Shown here one piece after another: positions 23,550 to 35,770 of a DNA stretch of 64,000 bases (the stretch's first letter is position 1; each line of letters starts with the position of its first letter). A program made the translations under genes and the position numbers. This stretch comes from Cynocephalus volans (Eukaryota > Chordata > Mammalia > Dermoptera > Cynocephalidae). Where the stretch lies: positions 18,186,130 to 18,250,129 of the forward strand of contig NC_084475.1 of the NCBI RefSeq assembly GCF_027409185.1. The letters are read 5' to 3'. The notes below the pieces were generated by a model. The model made no database searches, had not been told where the DNA came from, and worked only from the letters and a program-made list of their open reading frames with translations.

Positions 23550-24625
23550 TGATTTAGACCCTTACCTCACACCATACACAAAAATTAACTCAAAATGGAT
23601 CATAGACCTAAATGTAAGAACTAAAACTATACACCCTTTAGAAAAAAAGTAGGAGAGAATCCTCATGACTTTTAATTAGACAATGAGTTCTTAGATACAA
23701 CAGCAAAGGCTTAAAAGGAAAAAAATTGGTAAATTGGACTATATCAAAATAAAAAACTTTGTATTTCAAATGACACCACTAAGAGAACGAAAAGACAAGC
23801 CACAGACTGGAAGTAAATATTTGAAAATCATATAGCTGATAAAGGACTTGTATTCAGAGTATGTAAAGAATCCTCATAACTCAGTAATAAGACAAAGTAC
23901 CCATTGTAAAAATGGGCAAAGGATTATACTAAAGGAGATATACAAATAGCTAATAAGCACATAAGATGCTCAACATCATTAAACATTAGAGAAATGAAAG
24001 TTAAAACCACAATGAGATACCACCTTATACTCACTGGAATGGCTACAGTTAGGCAATAAAAAGGATGTGTAGAAATGGAAACCCTCCTACGTTGCTGGTG
24101 TGAATTGCTTGGTGCAGCTGCTTTGGAAAACAATTTAGCAGTTTCTTAAGAAGTTAAACATAAATTTACCATGCAGCCTAGCAGTTCCTCTTCTACTTAA
24201 CCTAATACAAATAAAAACTTGTGTCCATACACAGAAATATGAACATGAGTGTTGTTCATAATAGCCAATAAGTGGAAACAGTGCAGATGACCGTCAAGTG
24301 GTGAATGAATAAACAAAATGTGTTATATCCATACAGTGGAAAATTATTCAGTAATAGAAAGAATGAAGTACTGATACATGCTAGAACATGGATGAACCTC
24401 AAAAAGAGTATTCCAAGTGAAAGGAGTTAGGTTTTATTTATGCAGTATTTCTAGAAAGGGAAAATCTGTAGGAACCAAAAGTATATTAGTGGTTGTCTGG
24501 GACTGAGGATGAGAATGGGGATTGGCTGAAAATGGACACAAGGGATCTTTTGGGGGTAATGGAAATGTTCAAAAACTGGATTATGGTTATGGCTGCACAG
24601 CTTTGTAAGTTTACTCACTTTTTTT
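21335..24625 (+). mobile_element. Degraded L1 (ORF2 and 3' end), sense
   Basis: Follows an L1M-type ORF2 in the plus orientation. Translated fragments include the reverse-transcriptase motif-A region [10 protein letters not shown] near 22,335-22,370 and the upstream region around 22,130 that reads like 'QYSS.MNVDTKSS'. The 3' part around 24,240-24,620 has the usual L1M ending ('aagtggaaacagtgcagatg', 'gggactgaggatgagaatg'). It contains many stops and frameshifts and is not functional. A CYN dimer is inserted at 23,367. Confidence 0.85.
23367..23541 (+). mobile_element. CYN dimeric SINE nested in old L1
   Basis: Two tRNA-Ile-like units: GGGCCGGCCCGTGGCTCACT, 'gataacaccaaggccacga', 'ccctatataggaatggcc', then 'ggttagctcacttgggagag', 'caacaccaagtcaagggtta', 'agatccccttaccagtcat', and a long A tail. 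The duplication AAAAAAGATGATTTA(G) lies at 23,351-23,366 and 23,542-23,557. It interrupts the L1 relic, so it is younger than it. Confidence 0.92.
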
Positions 24626-24629
24626 TTTA

Positions 24630-26000
24630 AGAGAGAAAGAAAAACTAGCCTGTTATCTTAAGGCTTTGGTGCATGTTAAAATGTATATACTTATTATCAG
24701 ACATTTCTATCTTTATTTTTTATTAAAAATATGAGGGCTTTTTTGCATGTGTTTTTGCTTGTTTTTATTTTGGATTTATATTACCATTGCTGTTTAATGT
24801 TCTGTTTAGTCAAGGTGATAATGGATTAGCAAAAACAGTATTATTAATGAGCATTATATCTTGTTTATCAGTTGTGTTTCCAAGAGTAAATCTTAACTAA
24901 TTTAAACTATTTAAAATGTACAGAGTTTACAGAGGAGAAAACAGCCCCAAAGAGGTGATGTGACTTGCCTAAGGTCAGACAATCCTGGGTTAAAACCTAA
25001 GTCTTGCCAATACTAGTTTTCTGCTTCTTGGCACAGGTAAATGAGCAAAGGAAAAGAATTTATAAATCAGATTAGTTAGCAAACATATTTAAAAAATTTT
25101 TTTTGCCAGTAATCAGAGAAAGTCAAATTAAAGAAACCAGAATTTTTTTTTTTTAAAGCTTATTCAATTGGCAGAATTTTAATATGATGCTAAGGAGGAT
25201 GAGAAAAGAAATTCTTCCACTCATCTGTTGCTGGTGGCAGTGAAACAGGTACAAATACCTGTAGGTGGTGAAAATCATAATACATATCAAAAGGCTCAAA
25301 TACCTTATTACCTCTGGTGAGGTTATTTTTTAAGCAGCCGTATTAAGGTTTTTCCTGACATACATTAAACTGCACATATTTTGGTATATGTACGTATGCC
25401 TGTGAAACCATCACCACAATCAAGATTATGCATATACCTGTTGAGGTTAAGTTTTTAAGTGTGTTGGTGGGAGGGGTGAGGCAGAGTTCTTGAAGGGGAA
25501 AAGAAGCAAAATTTTTAAAACTGGGCAACCACTGGAAAGATGGTGATAGAGGGAGGTGGGGATGCCTTTCTTTAGTTTTACTTATAAAGGCAGTTACACG
25601 TAGCAGTTTTTAAAATATTTGTCATTCTTGTAGGAAGGTAATCATCTCTTAAATATTGTTTAGTCAAACCTTTTACTTTTGGGGGTTAATCTGTTCTCTT
25701 GAAAATATAGAAAAGCATTGGTTATGAGACTTTTGGACTTCACTTACAAGTAAAGTTTCAACAACAAAAAGAACCAACATATGGTTGCCACTACCACATA
25801 AGACATTTGAATAAAAACCACCCCATCCACTCTTGCCACATTTTCATGCAAGGAAGTAGAAATCATACCATCTTGCAGGAGAGTCTTGTAACTTGAGTAA
25901 ATACAACTTTATGAAAAGTTTACCTCATTATCCTTATTTTTCTCATTTTGAGGAGTTATGAAACTTTCTTATCAACTGATAACCAGTATTTGAGGACCAC
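24630..26000. other. Intron 1 segment with a MIR trace
   Basis: Around 24,925-25,010 there is a MIR-like 3' portion ('agaggtgatgtgacttgcct', 'aaggtcagacaatcctg'). Elsewhere only AT-rich unique or unassignable sequence. Confidence 0.45.
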
Positions 26001-26185
26001 TGGTATAAGCACAGTCTTTGCAGTTGTTAATTCTGGGCTAGATTTCTAGGAATGTCACTCATGAGCTAGGTGACTTTGGGTTTATTATTTTAGTTTCTCT
26101 GAGCCTTTGTTTGCTCATCTGGAAGAAGTGAATAATAATGCATACCATTACAGGATTATTGTAAGGATTAAATGAGATAGATATG
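26000..26185 (-). mobile_element. MIR SINE relic
   Basis: 'ctgggctagatttctagg', 'gagctaggtgactttgggtt', 'ttagtttctctgagcctttg', 'tttgctcatctggaagaa', 'ttgtaaggattaaatgag'. This is the MIR layout; I am less sure of the strand than of the family. Confidence 0.65.
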
Positions 26186-26707
26186 ACCATAGTAATCCTT
26201 TGGTATAATTTGTAAGGTGGGGAGGAGGGTTGTTTTACCCTGAAAACATTCACAAGTGCTGTCATATAAAATTACTGTCTGAGAAAAAGACATAGGATAG
26301 AGATTGAATTTGTATTCTTTGTTAAGACTATTAGGATTTGTTTTTATGATGATCAGATCGTCAGTTTAATTTACTGTATTTCACACAGAGAATCCCCAGT
26401 CAGGGTTGCAGATATGCTTATAAACTTGTCTCCTATGGCATTTAGTTATCATAATGTGGTGATGTTGGGTTCTTATCACTGAAGTCAGTTATTCAGGTAA
26501 AGCTTTATTTAGTAATATCAGATAGCTAAGAAATATATAGTCACTTATTCACTTTATATATAAAGCTTGGTTTTTCCCTTCATTTTAGAGATATGTTAAA
26601 GAGAGAAAAAATAGAATGCCTAACATGTTGCTAGTCGACACATAAACTGTATGAATCATATGACAGATGTTTCCAGATGGTGCTACTCTTTGTAATGATT
26701 ATACAAG

Positions 26708-26789
26708 GAGTCTTCAAAAAGTTCATGGAAGGATTTGTGTTATCTTTTAATTTTATTGTGCCACAAGCTTTTTGAAGTACCCTCATATA
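26708..26789. mobile_element. Mariner-type MITE, about 80 bp
   Basis: Terminal inverted repeats: GAGTCTTCAAAAAGTTCATG at the left and GCTTTTTGAAGTACCCTC at the right, with AT-rich sequence between. The size and TTCAAAAAG / CTTTTTGAA ends fit a mariner-derived miniature element of the MADE1/HSMAR2 type. No transposase is encoded. Confidence 0.6.
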
Positions 26790-26799
26790 TGTATACATT

Positions 26800-26955
26800 T
26801 TACTAGATTATAAGCTCCTTGAAGGTAGGATATATGTTTAATTCATCTTTTTATCTTTTATAAAACGTAGTTTATTGACTTACAAGAAAGTATCAGAAAG
26901 TTTGAAGACCTGTAGGCAGTCAATAAGTAATACTTGGTTGATTGAATAACTAATT
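26800..26955 (+). mobile_element. L2 LINE 3' fragment
   Basis: 'attataagctccttgaaggt', 'aggatatatgtttaattca', then 'gcagtcaataagtaatact', 'tggttgattgaata'. This is an L2 3' end with internal divergence. Confidence 0.6.
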
Positions 26956-27744
26956 CATCATATGTATTAGGTTTATGTACCGACTTCTACTAGTATCAAC
27001 TTTCTCTTCAAAGTTTGACGAGATTCAGGTAATGCAGAGAGTATAGTGAGCAATAATATTGTGTTTTCAGTTCCACTAATATCTTTTTTAGATAGCTAAT
27101 CTTCAGTAATTTTAAAGCTTTGGGTAATGAAAAGCAACTCCCTCTCTCAGAAATGTTAGATATTTTTTATGACATGATACAAAGCAAAAAGACAACTTTT
27201 TATGGCAAAAGGAAACCAACATTTATTGAGCCCTAAGTTGGTGCTAGTACAGCATCTTAACTTTTTAAGTAATCATAGATCCCTTTGAGAATCCAGAAAA
27301 TCTTAAATAGAACAAGGAAGTTGTAAAATAATTTATCTCCAAGAAGTTTCTCCTTTTCAAATTTCATAATTTTTTTTGTATTTACCTCAGGACTTAAAAA
27401 AGAGGGATAGCTATTTAATTTGTTTTATGAAGCTAGCATAATTATGACACCAAAAAACAAGAAAAATGATAGCCAAAAATGCTAACTTTACATTTTCTGT
27501 CACATAAATGTATGAGACTCTTAAATTAATTCATCAGTATTAGTGTTATTTCCTTTAAACCTAGAGAGAACTTGAAACAAATGTTAACAGCATGTTAAAA
27601 CAATAGAATATTAAGATCAAGCAAGGTTTATCTTTGGAATGCGAACAACTCTACTAATATTCCATTGCAGTAACAGATCAAATAAGAAAATTTGTAAGAT
27701 TATCCCAATTGCTACCTGGAAAGTCATTCAGTAAAATTCAATAT

Positions 27745-29440
27745 CCTTTCAGACTTCTGCTTCTGGCGAAGGTTGACTAGCTGTGTCAGACCATCCCTGC
27801 TGCTATGTACTAAAAAAAGCTAGGTAGATAATAAAAAGCAACTACTTAAAGGCTTTGGAAGCTACCAGAGCATTGAGGACTTTGAGGGGCCAAGATCCCA
27901 TAGAGAAGGGAGGTATAAAAAGAGGCAGAATAAACAATTGGTGCCACATGACCCCTCAGAGACATTTGCCAGCTGAAAAGCTCTAACTGAAAAGCTCAAT
28001 AGAAAGCTGAAGTCGAGAAGCTGAGCAGAGTTTTCAGCAGACTTAGGGGTTCAGGGATGACAGAGGAGGAAGAACCCTGGTAAACATCCCAGGCTTTCAG
28101 TTGGAAGCCTCCCCTTTACTTCCCCCATAACAACTTTTTAACCCTAAGAGTATGGTGAACCTAAAAATGATCCTGAAATCCTGCCCTCACAAAAACTAAA
28201 ACTTAGTTTTGAATTAACTAAAATAAAGTGATTCACCCCCTACTCTCGAAGGTTTTTTTGGCAGCTAGCTGGTATAGAGATCTGAACCTTCGACCTTGGT
28301 GTTAAAAATAAGGTCATGCTCTAACCAACTGAGCTAACCACCCAGCTCACCCCCTACTCTTAAGTGCCTGTCAGAAACAAAACTAAATCCTCTCCAGACG
28401 AAGACATCATCATCCAGAGCCTCAGATTATATCTTTAAATTTTTTCACATGCAAGACTAACATTCTATCAAAAACTAGGCATATAAAAACTGAAAATAAA
28501 GAGAAAAGACAGGCAATAAAGTCACTCACTGAGATACAGATATTAGGGTTATCAATAAATTAAATGACAAATGGAGAATTTCAGCAGAAAACAGGAAAGT
28601 ATGAAAAAATATTAAACGGAAATTCTAGAATTGAAAAGTACAGTAAATAAAATTAGGAATTCAACAGAAGGGTTTAAGAGCAGTATTCACAGCTGAAGAA
28701 AGAGTTAGTGAATTTGAAGACAGATCAGAAGAAAATATCCATGCTAAAGCACAGAGAGTGAAAAGGATGGAAAATGAAGAGAAAAAAATACATACGAGAC
28801 AAATGGGGCACTTAGAAGTCTGAAATACTTGTGACTGGACTCTCAGAAGGAAAGGAGAAAAATTAGATCAGAAGCAATATTTAAAGAGATAATGGCTGAG
28901 AATCTTCCAAAACTAATTCAAGCTATCAAGCCACAAATTAAAAATTACTGTAGACCTAAGCAGAATAAATGCTCCCCACCAGAAAAAAACACCAAACCGC
29001 CCCCCCAAAATCTTAAAATCAGCCAGAGGAAGAAAAAGATGCCTTACCTTCAAAGGAGCAGCATTCAAGACTGATGATCTACCTTGCAGAGGAATGGATA
29101 TCAGAAGACAGCGGAACACTAAAAATTTATATCAAGCAAAAATATCATTCAAAAATAAAGGTAGAATATAGACATTTTCAGACAGACAAAAACTTGAGCG
29201 AATTCATCACCAGCAGGTCTACACTAAAGGAACTGTAAAGAAAGTTCTCTGTAGGAGGAAAAGTATTCTAGATGGAAGCATGGAGATGCAGGAAGGAGTG
29301 AAGAACACTGGAAAGGATAAATAGATGAATGGATGAATACTAACTGTATAAAATGGCAAAAATAATAAATGATGACAGCAGCACAAAAAGCTGGAAAAGA
29401 ATAAATATAGTTTAAATGTCCAAGGTTCTTGTAATTTACA
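27745..29440 (+). mobile_element. Degraded L1/HAL1-like element
   Basis: The segment contains an ORF1-type remnant: 'agtatgaaaaaatattaa', 'gaagaaagagttagtgaattt', 'aatcttccaaaactaattca', 'aaatcttaaaatcagccaga', 'agaaaaagatgccttacctt', and the following 'gcagcattcaagactgatg' block. This order is typical of half-L1 (HAL1) and old L1M ORF1/inter-ORF sequence. It is heavily mutated. A CYN monomer interrupts it at 28,247. Confidence 0.6.
28247..28346 (-). mobile_element. CYN monomeric SINE
   Basis: 'tttttttggcagctagctgg', 'tatagagatctgaaccttcg', 'accttggtgttaaaaataag', 'ctctaaccaactgagctaac'. Duplication TCACCCCCTACTCT at 28,233-28,246 and 28,347-28,360. Confidence 0.88.
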
Positions 29441-29539
29441 GTCACATGCTGCTTAACAATGGGGATACTTTCTCAGAAATGCGTCATTAGGTAATTTTGT
29501 TGTGCAAAAGTGTATCAGGAGATGAAACAGCAGTGAATT

Positions 29540-29725
29540 TTCTTGTTATCTCCATTGGTCACTGGTTGCATGAGTGTGGGCCCTCTGTGTTACTGAGTCT
29601 TTCTGTGCTTCACTTTCCTCACTTATTAAGTGGGCATTAGAATAATACCCCTACAATGTCATGAAAATTCAGTATAGATAGGTATTGTGCCCGGCAGTCA
29701 GCAGGCCCTCAGTGAATGTTAGCTA
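29540..29725 (-). mobile_element. MIR SINE relic
   Basis: 'gtctttctgtgcttcacttt', 'cctcacttattaagtgggca', 'ttagaataatacccctacaa', 'ggtattgtgcccggcagtca', 'gcaggccctcagtgaatgtt'. Antisense MIR-like order. Confidence 0.7.
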
Positions 29726-30021
29726 ACTGTTATTAACTATTATTTTGCTATGGAGATGGGTGGGAATTATTTTAAAATGCAAGAATTCTAAAGTAGACGA
29801 CTATCCTTTCACTTGGGGTCAGACCTAATGTGTCAAATGCTTGGCTTTCTACCTTGAAAGTCTGAGCTATCTTTAGGAGGGTCAGCATGTGGTGCTAGGC
29901 AATCCTTCTGAACATATTCTGCAGTAGGTTTGTTTATACCAGCATCACCACAAACCCGTGAGTAATGTGTTGCGTTATGATGTCACTAGGCCATAGGTAT
30001 TTTGAGCTCTATTTTAATCTT

Positions 30022-30123
30022 TTTTTTCTTTTTTTGGTGGCCAGCTGGTATGGGGATCCGAACCCTTGACCTTGGTGTTCTCAGCACCACGCTCTATTGA
30101 GTGAGCTAACCTACCAGCCCTCC
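30022..30123 (-). mobile_element. CYN monomeric SINE
   Basis: T-rich tail, then 'ggtggccagctggtatgggg', 'atccgaacccttgacctt', 'ggtgttctcagcaccacgc', 'gagtgagctaacctaccagc'. Duplication ATTTTAATCTT at 30,011-30,021 and 30,124-30,134. Confidence 0.88.
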
Positions 30124-30282
30124 ATTTTAATCTTAAGGGACCACTGCCCTATATATGGTTTGTTATTGACCTAAACGTTATGGCTGTATATTAGACTTCA
30201 GTGAGTCAGGGATACGTAATGTAATATCTAGAGCAGTCCTTCTCAACCACATTTAGTGAATCACATCCTAATGTCGAAAGAT

Positions 30283-30500
30283 AGAGATCAGCAAACTGGC
30301 CCATGGGCCAAATTCAGCCTGCCACCTGTTTTAGTAAATAATGTTTTATTGGAACACAGCTATGGCCTTTAGTTTACGTATTACCTGTGACTACTTTCAT
30401 GCTGCAGCACCAGAATCAATAAGTTGCAACAGAGATTGTATGGCCATAAGCTCAAAATGTTTACCATCTAGCCCTTGATAGAAATAGTTTACAGCTCCTA
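30283..30500 (+). mobile_element. hAT-type non-autonomous DNA transposon relic
   Basis: 'agatcagcaaactggcccat', 'gggccaaattcagcctgcc', 'taatgttttattggaacaca', 'gctatggcctttagtttacg', 'gagattgtatggccataag', ending in a degraded inverted end 'aatagtttacagctcctagg'. It is a familiar mammalian MER-class hAT repeat; I do not assign the exact name. Confidence 0.6.
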
Positions 30501-30502
30501 GG

Positions 30503-30832
30503 TGTTGTGGACTAAATATTTGTGTCCCTCCTAAATTCATATATTGAAATTCCAACCTCCTTTGTGATGGTATTAGTAAGTGGGGCCTTTGGGAAGTAAT
30601 TAGGTCATGAGGGTGGAGCCCTCATGAATGGTAATAGTGCCCTTGTAAGAAGAGACATGAAGGGGCTTGTTTCTTTCTGCTCTCCGCCATGTGAGGACAC
30701 AGCAAGAATATGGCCACCAGCAAGCCAGGAAGAGGGTCCCCTCCAGAACTGTGAGAAATAAATGCTTGCTGTTTAAGCCACTCAGTCTATGGTATTTTGG
30801 TTAATAGCAGCCAGACATCTATGCTAAGGCAT
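30503..30832 (+). mobile_element. LTR-like repeat (MaLR class, subfamily unassigned)
   Basis: 'gtggactaaatatttgtgtc', 'cctcctaaattcatatattg', 'gtggggcctttgggaagta', 'attaggtcatgagggtgga', 'gccatgtgaggacacagcaa', 'ctgtgagaaataaatgcttg', 'tttaagccactcagtctatg'. A complete-looking mammalian LTR of about 330 bp with an AATAAA signal near the 3' side. Confidence 0.6.
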
Positions 30833-31479
30833 CAATTGTATATGATGAATTAACTTCTTTGCATCTAGAATAGCAATGGCTATGTACTATCCTTGCAAGA
30901 ATTGAAAAAGATAGTCACTCAGAATATTTTCTGCAGACATATTTCTTCGGAACTCAAGTTGAAAAGCAACAAGTCAGATCTGCTCCAGGGTACCCATTAA
31001 AAGGACAGAAACAGAATTTATAGCTACCAAGCTAATAGAGGAGAGGGGAACTTGAATAATAAAAACTAGTTACTGGTCCAAAAGAAGAGACAAGAAAGGA
31101 AAGAAAAAAAGGAACATAACAATAAATGGGACAAGTTCAAGGTAAGTAGTAAGATGGTCAATTTTAAGTGTTAACAGACAAATGAACTTTAAGGCAAGAC
31201 ACATCCCTAGCAATGAAGAAGGAAATTTCATAATGGAAAATGAGTCAATCCTCCAAGAAATATACATACACCTAATAATATGACTTGAAAATGTAAAAAC
31301 CAAAAGCCAGCTGAAGTGAGAGGAGAAAAAGATAAATTCAGTATCTTTGTTTCTTCTGTTAGATATAAATTAAGAAGAGAGCAGGATATTTGTTTAATAT
31401 GACATAAATTTGCAGACTAACTTTGCATGTCATACTTAATGGTAAAACTCTAAAAGCAGTCTCTCACTATTATTATACC

Positions 31480-33030
31480 TAATAATCCACTCCTAGAATT
31501 TTTGCTTTCCACCTTAGCAACTTTGAGCTCTGCTGGGATTTGGAGTTCTTTCCAAGTAGGGAATATTTCTACCAGAGGACACAGAATGGTTCCATTGAAT
31601 TGGAAGATGAGGCTACCACTTATTTAGAGCTTTATGCCCCTGAATAGGTTTTTTGGAAAAAAGGAGTTACCCAACTGCCTGGAGTGCTTAATTCTGATTA
31701 CGAAGAAGTAATTGTGGTAATGCTAAAGAATGGGGGCAAGGAGGCCTGTGTAACTCAGGGGATTCTCTGGTGAGTCTTTGAGTACAACGCATTAAGATCA
31801 GGGTGCCAGCCTGGTGAGGGCCCTCTTCCTGGCTTGTAGAGTAATGAAAAACTGCAGTACCCCTCCCCCCCCCAAAAGAGTCAGATCCTTTAGGAATGAA
31901 GGTTTGGGCCATCCTGTCATGTTGAAAACCCTGATTAGATGAGGTTCTGATTAAGGACAAAGGAAATGTGGGTTGGAAGAAGAAAGTCAGGAAACCACCT
32001 CATGATCAGTTTCAGAACGAGAATTGTTGTGACTTAGTATATTTTTTCTTGTTATCTCAATATGTTTATATGTATTAACTTTTCTCTCTCTTCTTCCCCT
32101 TATTTTATATTCAAATTGTTGTAAGTTAATTTAACATTTAGTCTTTAAAGAACAGATAGTGGGATTGTGACTGAAATATAGCCAATGATGGATGCAGTAA
32201 CTGTTAGGGCTGAGGCTCCTCCCTTACGGAGAAGGTGAGAGCATCTTCACTTCTAGGAAGAGTGTTACATGTTGGTAGGTGAAAACAGAGTTTTGATGCT
32301 TTATGTAAGTTTAAATGTTCTGATGCTTTGTGGAAGCCAAATAGCCAAAGAGACGAGCTATGCCAATTATTAGTTTGTCTCTCAGTTCCCAATTTACATA
32401 AATCTAAGTCTATCATTACCCTGCTTTTGATACTAGAGCTGGGCACTGTACACATTTTCCTTTGGCTAGTTGGCTTCATGTTAGGCTTTCACTAGCAGGC
32501 ACTGGAGGGACAACGTGAGGAGGAAGAGAGGGTCAAAAGGGGTTTCCCTCCCTGCCTCTGGCGGGCTTGCTTTTGACACAGCAGTGAGCAGATTGGCGTA
32601 GGGGAGTCCTGGTAATGCTCACCTCATTGGCACTTATGAAGCAGCTTTGGCCCACCTGTACCCTCAAGGAAGTTTCTTTGCCTCCCAGTAGGGCCTTCCT
32701 GTGGGCCAACTCTGACCTGTGCCCTCTGCTAGGTCTCTTTACGACTGTGTTGCTGTGTATGCTATGGCAGCCATATTCTCTCTCGTCCTGCATAGAGGGA
32801 TACTCTTCTAAGTTCTTAGCCTCTTCCTTGTTCACACATACCCCTTCAGCTTGGAGTAGTAAATATCTGCTTTCTGCTCTTGCTCCTTCTGGACCCCTTG
32901 AAGACCTTCTTTTACCCCTCTTAAAATTTGACTATTTTTTACTGGTTAACAAATCTCTATATTAAATCTTCCCTGTTCAAATTACTGGTGTGGTTTCTGA
33001 CTCCTGACTATTCCCCGATTGCTAAGACTC
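31480..33030. other. Probable old LTR-retroelement-derived segment
   Basis: The region is more GC-balanced than its flanks and contains discontinuous open stretches on both strands. Its end near 32,960-33,020 ('attaaatcttccctgttcaa', 'attactggtgtggtttctga') resembles the 3' end of mammalian LTR elements. I cannot name a family. No intact retroviral gene is visible. Confidence 0.35.
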
Positions 33031-33104
33031 ACTAACAGTGTTACTATTTAATCTTCTTTAACATTGCCCTCTAAGTCCATGCCAGTTAAATAAAATAGGT
33101 GTGT

Positions 33105-33840
33105 TATTTTTCTGTTGCTGCATAACAGATTACCACACCCTTAGAGGTTTAAAGAACAATGAATTTTAGTTCACAGTTCCACAGGCCAGAAGTCTAGCAT
33201 AGCTTGACTGGGGTGTCTGTTTATGCTGTTGCAAAGCTGAGGCCAAGGTGTTGGTGAAGCTGAGTTCTCATGTGGAGGCTCTGGGGAAGAATCTGCTTCC
33301 AAGCTCGTTCTTGTTGGCAGAATTCAGTTCCTTACAGTTACAGGGCTGAGGTCCTTGTTTCCTTGTTGGCTGTCATAGATTTGCTCTCAACTCCTAGAGG
33401 CCACTCATGTTCCTCGTCTTGTATCCTCCATCTTCAAACCAGCAACTCTGTGTTGAATCCTTCTCATACTTCAAACTTCCTTTATCTTTGACCTCTAATC
33501 CCAGGCTTAAAAGGGTTCATGTGATTAGGTCAGGCCCACCTGGATAGTGTCTCTATGTTTTTCTCTTTTTTTGGTAGCTGGCCAGTATGGGGATCCAAAT
33601 CCTTGACTTCAGTGTCACGAGGCTGCACTCTAACCAGCTTAGCTAATTGGCCAGCCTTTCCCTGTCTCAACTGACCTGGAAATTGAATTACATCTGCAAA
33701 ATCCCTTCAAAGTAGTACTTGCGTTTGATTCAATAACTGGGAGAAGGTATGTGTACACTAGGGGCCTTGGGGGAATCACAGAATTCTGCCTCCCTCGACA
33801 TGAAATAAAGAGGTGAAAGGATGGTTGTTATTTTTAGATT
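33105..33840 (-). mobile_element. Old interspersed repeat, family shared with 43.9-44.4 kb
   Basis: Starts 'ttctgttgctgcataacaga', 'ttaccacacccttagag', then 'ctggggaagaatctgcttcc', 'ttggcagaattcagttcctt'. The copy near 44,040-44,110 has 'ctctggggaagggtcgtca' and 'ttggcagaattcagtttctt' in the same order. Probably an LTR-class relic. It is split by a CYN monomer at 33,565. The orientation call follows the usual antisense reading of this family and is tentative. Confidence 0.5.
33565..33656 (-). mobile_element. CYN monomeric SINE
   Basis: 'tttttttggtagctggccag', 'tatggggatccaaatccttg', 'acttcagtgtcacgaggctg', 'ctctaaccagcttagctaat'. A clear CYN unit in the minus orientation. The target duplication is not obvious. 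Confidence 0.8.
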
Positions 33841-33844
33841 GGGT

Positions 33845-34283
33845 GTTAGTCTGTGTCTGTTGCTTATAGCAAAATACCTGGAAGTGGGTAATTCATAAAG
33901 AAAATGAAATTTATTGCTTATAGTTTCTGAGGCTGGGAAGTCCAAAGTCCAGGGAACACAGCTGGTGAGGGTCTTGGTGGTGGCAACAGTGACCCAGTGG
34001 TCTCACATTGCAAGATGGTGGAAGCAGAGAGAGAGAGGCAGACTCTTTGTGCTCCCCTTTAAAGCCTCCAAACCATGCCCATGACCACTGTTTTTAATCC
34101 ATTCACTAAGGCATGGGCCTATAAACTAATCACCTCTTCAAGGCTCCACCTTTCAATTACCATAATAGGATTTCCCACCCTCAACAATTATAGTGGGGAC
34201 CAAGTTTCTAATAAATAAAACTTGGAGGACACAATTCAAGCTTTAGTGAGTTTTGGGGGGACATAATTCAACCCACTACAGAT
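33845..34283 (-). mobile_element. MaLR-like LTR, nearly complete
   Basis: In the minus orientation it starts TGTAGTGGGTTGAATTATGT and ends near 33,845. Internally it has a TATA-like TTTAAAG (plus-strand complement near 34,060) followed about 25 nt later by a CT-rich run and 'gcttccaccatcttgcaatg'. Further on comes 'gacttcccagcctcagaaac' and an AATAAA. The order is promoter, R region, polyadenylation signal, as in a solo LTR. Part of the same LTR family caps the 5' end of the L1 at 56.0 kb. Confidence 0.75.
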
Positions 34284-34289
34284 TGTGTA

Positions 34290-35770
34290 CCCAGAAAACT
34301 CAAAATGATCAGCTGAAAAGTTATGTTATGCAGCATAGATAAGTCAATTACTGTACTACATGCCTGCTATCAATAACCAGTTCGGCAATATTTGGATTTT
34401 TGATCCTATACATAACAATAAAAAATTATAAAATACCTGGAAATGAGCCTAAGATGTATAGGAAATAAGTACAAAGAAAATTTGACTGAAAGAGGGAAAA
34501 AATAAATGGAGAGATTTTCTTGAGTAAAAAAATCCATCAGAGCTTTCAGTTCAATTAATATGTAGGCTTAAAGCAATTCTAATTTTTAAAATACACATAA
34601 TTTTTTTTTTTTTTTGAACATGACAAAATGATTGTAAGTTTCATCTGGAAGGGTAAAAGAGTAAAGAATTTTTTTAAAGAAAAGAATAATGTAGGGAAAC
34701 TAGTGGTAGCAGATACCCAAAATTTTACGAAACTGGAATAATTAAAATCGTATTGTCCTGGCAGAAGCATGCAGTTATAAATGGAGCAGAATGGTTTTCA
34801 AGCCCATCTGTTATACATGAATTTGATATATGAAGAGTCATTGTCACAAATGAATAGAGAAAAGAAGGATCATTTAGTCCTAGGGCACTAAATGACGCCC
34901 AGGCACTGTTACTTGATTGAAAAAGAAAGCAGGTAGATCATAGTGTCTGTCATACACTTAAATAAATTTTAAATAAAGTATCGTCTGTATAAAAGAAAAA
35001 AAATTAAGAAATCTAGAAAATGAAAATAGCAAATCTGAGTAGTTTCTGCACATAAAAGTAAAATCTCATGAACGTTTTTTGTGGAATTTTTAGAATTTAA
35101 AACTTCTGAATGTCAAAATAATTAAAAAGCAAACTAACAATGGGGGAAATGTTCACAGCAACATACAAAAAGTTAATTCATTTAACATATATGAAGTCTT
35201 ATAGATTGATAAAGTAAAAAAAATCCCATGGCATTGGCCAGAAGATAGAAACAGGCAATTCACAGAAAATGAAATATATGTGGTTTAACAAATACGGGGA
35301 AGTATGTTCATTAATAATCAAAGAATTATAAATTAAGGCCATTGAGATACTTTATCAGATTAGCAAAGATTAAAAATTATAGTACTCAGGTCTTATGAGT
35401 GTGTTTTGAAATAAACACACTTGTACTCAGCTAATAAAAATAGATTTTCAGTAGCAGTTTGGTAATAAGCATTGAAACCCTTAATTATACCCTTTTGTTT
35501 TAGAAAGTCTGCTTCTGGAAATCTTTGTTAAGACAGTAATCACAAATACAGAATAAACTACAAACAAAGGGGATTAGTGATAAAAATAGTATAAAATGGA
35601 AACACCTAAATAAGCAACAGGGGAATTTTGTAAATTTTCATATACACAATGAAAGTACTGTGTTGTCATTAAAAATTATATTTGTGAAGCTTGTTTACTG
35701 TGAAAATACTTTGTTAAAAATGAAAAAAGCAAAATATAAAATTTTGTATAAAGAATTTTTTTTAAGTTCA
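34290..35770 (+). mobile_element. Degraded L1 ORF2/3' fragment
   Basis: A-rich plus strand with L1M landmarks: 'aataaaaaattataaaatac', 'ctggaaatgagcctaagatg', 'gaacatgacaaaatgattgt', 'gcattggccagaagatagaa', 'acaggcaattcacagaaaat', 'gagatactttatcagattag'. Non-functional. Confidence 0.65.
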
